Below the pieces are notes generated by a model. It was not told the origin of the DNA, did not search any database, and saw nothing but the letters and a program-made list of their open reading frames with translations. Below, one piece after another: positions 54,801 through 57,232 of a stretch of DNA of 57,232 nucleotides. The DNA is taken from NCBI GenBank assembly GCA_022448955.1, contig JAKVCU010000001.1:1-57232 (forward strand), given 5' to 3'. Each line of letters starts with the position of its first letter. Within the stretch, counting starts at the first letter, position 1. The position numbers were made by a program, and so were the translations under genes. The stretch is from Saprospiraceae bacterium. GTDB lineage: Bacteria; Bacteroidota; Bacteroidia; Chitinophagales; Saprospiraceae.

Positions 54801-55272
54801 TTCCTACATCCTTTGTATTATTACCTGCATGACAACAATCAAAAAGCGCTAGGAAGTGTACATCTTTTCCATTGGTAGCATTCCAAATTAGATAGGATAA
54901 TTCTTTATCCATCAAATCTCGGCCACCTTCAATACGACTATCATGACAAACCAAAGATTGGTTCATCCCATTAATATCAATATGCATAAATTCTTTAGGA
55001 GAATCAGATTGTGAACCATGACCTGTGAAATAGAAGAGGCAAATATCTCCATCTTTTGCATCTTTAAAATGGTCAAATCCATCGATCATACCTTGGCGGC
55101 TCGCCTCGGCATCTTTTAATGTTTTGATATTTAGAGTGGAGTCATGCTTGTCTTGGAAGCGTTTTTGGAGGTAGTTTTCCATAGCTTCAACATCATTAAT
55201 ACATCCATTTAATTGGTGGTGAGCAATGGGGTAGGCATTAATTCCTACCAGAAGTGCGTGAACATTAGCCAT
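51838..55272 (-). CDS. Caspase fused to beta-sandwich and C-terminal alpha/beta hydrolase
   Basis: A 1144-residue fusion, first gene of the operon. Residues 1-285 are a caspase-like peptidase with H85 (FYFTGHGSQSD) and C147 (LFDCCHAGN) present. About 410-610 has the beta-sandwich seen in the amidase fusion (FRLSIKNNSRRRYYVSGLYF, LPMQMLEPGEEAWML). From about 865 an alpha/beta hydrolase of the lipase type: oxyanion loop FIHGIIGS, nucleophile S947 in AHSMGG, GTPNAGS, probable Asp 1094 (ANDIAVSS) and His 1124 (ACDHISYF). No signal peptide. Cleavage by the caspase could release a lipase, by analogy with caspase-gated effectors; this is inferred. Confidence 0.9.
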   Translation of the reverse strand: MANVHALLVGINAYPIAHHQLNGCINDVEAMENYLQKRFQDKHDSTLNIKTLKDAEASRQGMIDGFDHFKDAKDGDICLFYFTGHGSQSDSPKEFMHIDINGMNQSLVCHDSRIEGGRDLMDKELSYLIWNATNGKDVHFLALFDCCHAGNNTKDVGMTARMAEVNLTPTKLEDFLGFDKYKKGGTAEAPAYTPPRGKHIAFAAARSNQTAKETMIKGAKRGIFTYNLIEVLEQLGSNVSYKELNNTLKTRIANRVSGQTPQLDATDPNDKNKLFLDGAVPAVASNYTINFDKKLNMWTIDVGEIQGLPRDKSKNKEIKIIVLDQDFEVAIESVHASFSILTGLDDIDKNKVFKAAITDVLVQGIKVGIHPDADKEGITYIKKELQKENSKHTYLAPVDEVEEADFLIHAYQGSYRLLLPGDDRPLFKRIEGYSAGSAAQFLDLADQVGQWNKSRELSNPKSGISDNDIAIKLYRLDNPALYFEDTDKASEVNWKEECVFRYGYDKDAESEEEKWLYPAFRLSIKNNSRRRYYVSGLYFTANFGITNRYLPMQMLEPGEEAWMLYTPLDEDEDYYETKTLGLNIYDPLLSWGVSEISEYIKIFVSKKEIDTTNFNVPELEMDTMKTNNQKVVGRRPKGNRSDDWRTFDLELKITRPNARVDIPAQQTVTLANSLSIELPKGVSATAAITGSEDIARLETEHNSKSADAAAYRLPEEITNWERQDITDGSPTFTPASVLELSNVEGLAAIDVSNPLKVHLKQPLAENEVLLPLGYDIATGLYYPLGPISTNGQMELETLPDPTPDGQKSLGGSLKIFFQKKVLPFFGYEYTYPQLAIPSFTKVEGEALEKVDYNTDQSTLKAEVEKADKILLFIHGIIGSTVEMAPSVKNILDENGKSAYAHYDLILTFDYENLNTSIADNGKFLGESLASVGLGPNHGKELVIIAHSMGGLVSRCFIENEGGNQVVSRLIQVGTPNAGSAWTSVYELAMTLLTRTIQGASFLQPYLIPLSFLGKLMDELTITLKQMEIGGEFLNGLNDGTDPGIPYSIVIGNTKLISAAFSEQQKTLLQRMLQRFNSRNLYTALDAAVFKAANDIAVSSESIAAIKGKENRQFVPKEYITACDHISYFVDPKGLADLSKAVFEQ

Positions 55273-55367
55273 TTGTTAAGTTTTAGGGTTGTCAGTAATT
55301 GTATGGCTATAAATGTAATGAATTCTTTGGTGATATGTAATGTTTTAGGAATATAGAATTTAAATGC

Positions 55368-55405
55368 AAAAAGGTAATTGATGAGCTGCCAGCAATTACC
55401 TTTTT
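55368..55405 (-). terminator. Bidirectional terminator between conflict operon and OMP gene
   Basis: AAAAAGGTAATTG (55368-55380) pairs with CAATTACCTTTTT (55393-55405) over a 12-nt loop, arms flanked by A- and T-runs. It ends the minus-strand OMP gene upstream of the conflict operon's promoter region (55273-55367), where no consensus promoter is recognisable. Confidence 0.8.
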
Positions 55406-55430
55406 GGTGCGTGATTTTACGAAAGTAGAG

Positions 55431-56294
55431 TTACAGATTCAAATATACGCCTACGGCATAAGAAGGTGCTGCAAAAATAAGTCGCCCTTTTAATGCACTT
55501 GCGTAAGTGGCTGATACGCCCCACTTTTCATTGATATTATATGCAATTTCTGGGGAGAATGTCAAGAACTCGGTATTGTTAGCGAAGATGCTAGTGCTAT
55601 TCTCGTTATTTCTATTTGAGCCATTTTTTAGAGAGGAAATGCCATACAAACGGAATATTGTATACAGTTTGCTGCCAAAGAAACCTGTACCTGCTTCTAT
55701 TCCATAACGTAATTCATCAGAGAAACCATTCGTACGATTATTAAATCCTGCATAAGCATTTGCGTAAGCTGCAACTTTGCCTAATTGGAAGCTCGTTCCG
55801 GCATCTAATTGTAACATTTGATTGAATTCACCATCACCCAATTGCAAATTACCTGCCGTACCTCCTTGGCTTTCGCCGAAAGGCAAACCTAAGGTAAGTG
55901 TAGCACTCAAAACTACTGGTTTGTTGACAATCAATCCATACTTCAAAGAAATATCCGTATCTGCAACACCATTGATGGCCTCACCTGCGGTTAATATTTC
56001 TCCAGTTGTGGCGGAAACGGTATTATTAAAGTAGGTACGACTAAATAAAGGGAAATAAAGGATACCCGTTAAACGATCCGTAAAACCATACTCTGCATAA
56101 ATGCTTGTTGTGAAAATCCCTTGTGTGACATTAGGGTCCAAAAGTCCAGTATCTGTAAAGTGCTGATCGGAGATCAACCACCATTGAGAAAATTTGAAGA
56201 AACCGTGGCCTTTAGGTTGTGGCCAGCCACCCCCTGCAAAAGCAGAGAAAGAAAATAAAAAGCTTATAAATATAAGGAAGCACAATCGTTTCAT
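55431..56294 (-). CDS. Outer-membrane beta-barrel protein
   Basis: A 287-residue exported protein (signal peptide 1-20, ending SAFAGG). It has repeated amphipathic strands and Asn-rich turns (FFKFSQWWLISDQHF, TSIYAEYGFTDRLTGILYFP, LSATLTLGLPFGESQGG, YNINEKWGVSATYASAL) typical of transporter-like outer-membrane barrels. The transported substrate is unknown. The lipoprotein with the Ig-like domain is just upstream on the same strand (23-bp gap), a likely partner. Confidence 0.85.
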   Translation of the reverse strand: MKRLCFLIFISFLFSFSAFAGGGWPQPKGHGFFKFSQWWLISDQHFTDTGLLDPNVTQGIFTTSIYAEYGFTDRLTGILYFPLFSRTYFNNTVSATTGEILTAGEAINGVADTDISLKYGLIVNKPVVLSATLTLGLPFGESQGGTAGNLQLGDGEFNQMLQLDAGTSFQLGKVAAYANAYAGFNNRTNGFSDELRYGIEAGTGFFGSKLYTIFRLYGISSLKNGSNRNNENSTSIFANNTEFLTFSPEIAYNINEKWGVSATYASALKGRLIFAAPSYAVGVYLNL

Positions 56295-56317
56295 TTGATG
56301 AATTTTAAAAGTTAAAA

Positions 56318-57013
56318 TTATTCGCCTATTTCGCCCTCACCCACCTTTACACCGAAGGGTTTACAGTAATAAAGTAGGTAGTCAAACTGATTGATATCAA
56401 TATCATTATCCAATTGATAAGTATGAGCCCCTTCGAAGGTATTCACCATACCAATTTCCAATGCTCCATTTGTGGTATTAGGATTGTTGGTTAGATAAAG
56501 GTACAAACCGGGAAGGCTGGAAGAGGCTTTATAATCTTCTGCAATTTCTAAGCGTAGTTCGTCATTTTCTCGTTTTAGTATAAAAGAACCTTCGAGCACA
56601 TAACTACTCGTCGTACGAATTGTACCTTCCCTTTCCGTCGTTTCTACTTCTGTATTAAGGACTTCAGCCGCCGTCACAACGACTAATTTTTCGTCTCTAA
56701 TGGGCTCTTTATCTTCTAATGCGACCTCAACATACATTATAGCTCTTCCTTCTTGAAGGCCAGTAGCCACTCCATTGGCATCAATACTTAATACATTTGG
56801 ATCAGAACTCTGCCAATCCAAATCCGTTTCGGCTTCTATGCCGATGTTATTGAGAAATAAGGCCCTGAATTCATGGGTAGAATCAATTTGAAGACTATCA
56901 ATAGGGTTTGTGATTCGAATAGATTCATCTACGGTATCGAAAATGATATCATCTCCAATACAATTACAGAGGGAGGTGCCGATAATCGCGATAATTAAAA
57001 CTTGTAATTTCAT
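56318..57013 (-). CDS. Ig-like (BIG2) domain lipoprotein
   Basis: The ATG at 57013 gives a 231-residue lipoprotein (MKLQVLIIAIIGTSLCNC). The upstream ATG at 57064 adds 17 non-signal residues and is rejected. Residues about 40-115 form a BIG2-like Ig domain (DWQSSDPNVLSIDANGVATGLQEGRA); the C-terminal part (LYLYLTNNPNTTNGALEIG to YLLYYCKPFGVKVGEG) is DM13-like in pattern. Surface-attached, probably co-transcribed with the barrel protein; function not known. Confidence 0.8.
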   Translation of the reverse strand: MKLQVLIIAIIGTSLCNCIGDDIIFDTVDESIRITNPIDSLQIDSTHEFRALFLNNIGIEAETDLDWQSSDPNVLSIDANGVATGLQEGRAIMYVEVALEDKEPIRDEKLVVVTAAEVLNTEVETTEREGTIRTTSSYVLEGSFILKRENDELRLEIAEDYKASSSLPGLYLYLTNNPNTTNGALEIGMVNTFEGAHTYQLDNDIDINQFDYLLYYCKPFGVKVGEGEIGE

Positions 57014-57130
57014 GATTTTGGATATTGGTTTCGCTGCAAATCTGCAAACTATTCCAACACCCATTCATTAAGATTGTGTTAAAGGTATGGAAGCGAACAT
57101 TTACTCACTTTCAGTAAGTTATCAATCAAA

Positions 57131-57150
57131 GCTGTCTTCCTAAAGACAGC
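57131..57150. terminator. Small hairpin before the window end
   Basis: GCTGTCTT (57131-57138) pairs with AAGACAGC (57143-57150). It could be a short terminator; the T-run is weak on both sides. Confidence 0.4.
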
Positions 57151-57174
57151 AATTATCTTGAATTAGTTTATAAA

Positions 57175-57232
57175 ATGAAGATATCGATAAGCATTAAATT
57201 AATTCATCACAAGAGTCTCACATTTTCTTTAC
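57175..57232 (+). CDS. Possible start of a gene leaving the window
   Basis: An ATG at 57175 opens MKISISIKLIHHKSLTFSL without a stop to the window end. The N-terminus is slightly basic, then hydrophobic, but too short to judge. It is divergent from the lipoprotein gene. No further support. Confidence 0.3.
   Translation, partial: MKISISIKLIHHKSLTFSL

Noticed and set aside
1-57232. tRNA, rRNA, CRISPR or transposase genes
   Set aside because: I found no T-loop (GGTTCGAATCC-like) cloverleaf, no rRNA-like segment, no regular direct repeat array and no transposase-like ORF by reading; a covariance scan was not available.

Overview
The window (about 57 kb, AT-rich) looks like the chromosome of a Bacteroidota bacterium, most likely a Saprospiria-type lineage (Lewinella, Haliscomenobacter, Saprospira, Aureispira relatives). 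The evidence is several secreted proteins with type IX secretion C-terminal sorting domains, LytS/LytTR and FIST-coupled sensor systems, the Bacteroidota order of aromatic genes (pheA, aminotransferase, tyrA, DAHP synthase-chorismate mutase), a TTTG/TAnnTTTG promoter, few Shine-Dalgarno sites, and a large caspase/TIR/MoxR conflict locus of the kind common in filamentous or multicellular bacteria. The species is an inference. I found no tRNA, rRNA, CRISPR array or transposase.

Layout. 1-1.7 kb: a LytS-type kinase (cut by the window edge) and its LytTR regulator. 1.8-4.5 kb: a type IX cargo protein and a M43-like metalloprotease that is a pseudogene, broken by one frameshift and by a small structured palindromic element. 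4.6-7.5 kb: a MITE-like repeat, a DUF1684 protein, a secreted propeller-like protein, a free-methionine-R-sulfoxide reductase and a VOC protein. 7.8-11 kb: FIST sensor plus histidine kinase, then a DUF2911 protein. 11.1-20.4 kb: a DUF3686 'DNA repair ATPase' protein, M24 peptidase, small membrane proteins, a TetR regulator with a double operator, and a diheme cytochrome/beta-helix lipoprotein pair. 20.4-25.3 kb: a second copy of the structured element, two tandem Phe/Tyr attenuators, and the aromatic operon. 25.3-42.6 kb: crotonase, secreted repeat protein, YpdA, a degenerate hybrid kinase, polyprenyl synthase, a second MITE copy, GNAT, LVIVD lipoproteins, pentapeptide protein, type IX cargo, the murQ/sugar-kinase pair, and an M1 peptidase.

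42.7-55.3 kb (minus strand) is the most unusual part: six genes reading caspase-alpha/beta-hydrolase, caspase-TIR, TIR-degenerate STAND, MoxR AAA+ ATPase, vWA protein, and a 1443-residue fusion of a dead caspase, a TIR-like domain, an EAD11-like domain, an intact zinc N-acetylmuramoyl-L-alanine amidase, a winged helix and a beta-sandwich. It fits the MoxR-vWA-effector logic of NTP-dependent biological conflict systems. It carries two hydrolytic outputs that could attack the cell's own envelope (lipase-like and peptidoglycan amidase), so an abortive-infection or programmed-death role is a reasonable inference.

The second notable system is regulatory. Two consecutive leader peptides ending FYFFYGQP, each followed by mutually exclusive antiterminator and terminator hairpins, stand in front of pheA. 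They predict that Phe/Tyr starvation controls the whole prephenate branch, including the committed DAHP synthase step, through two attenuators in series.
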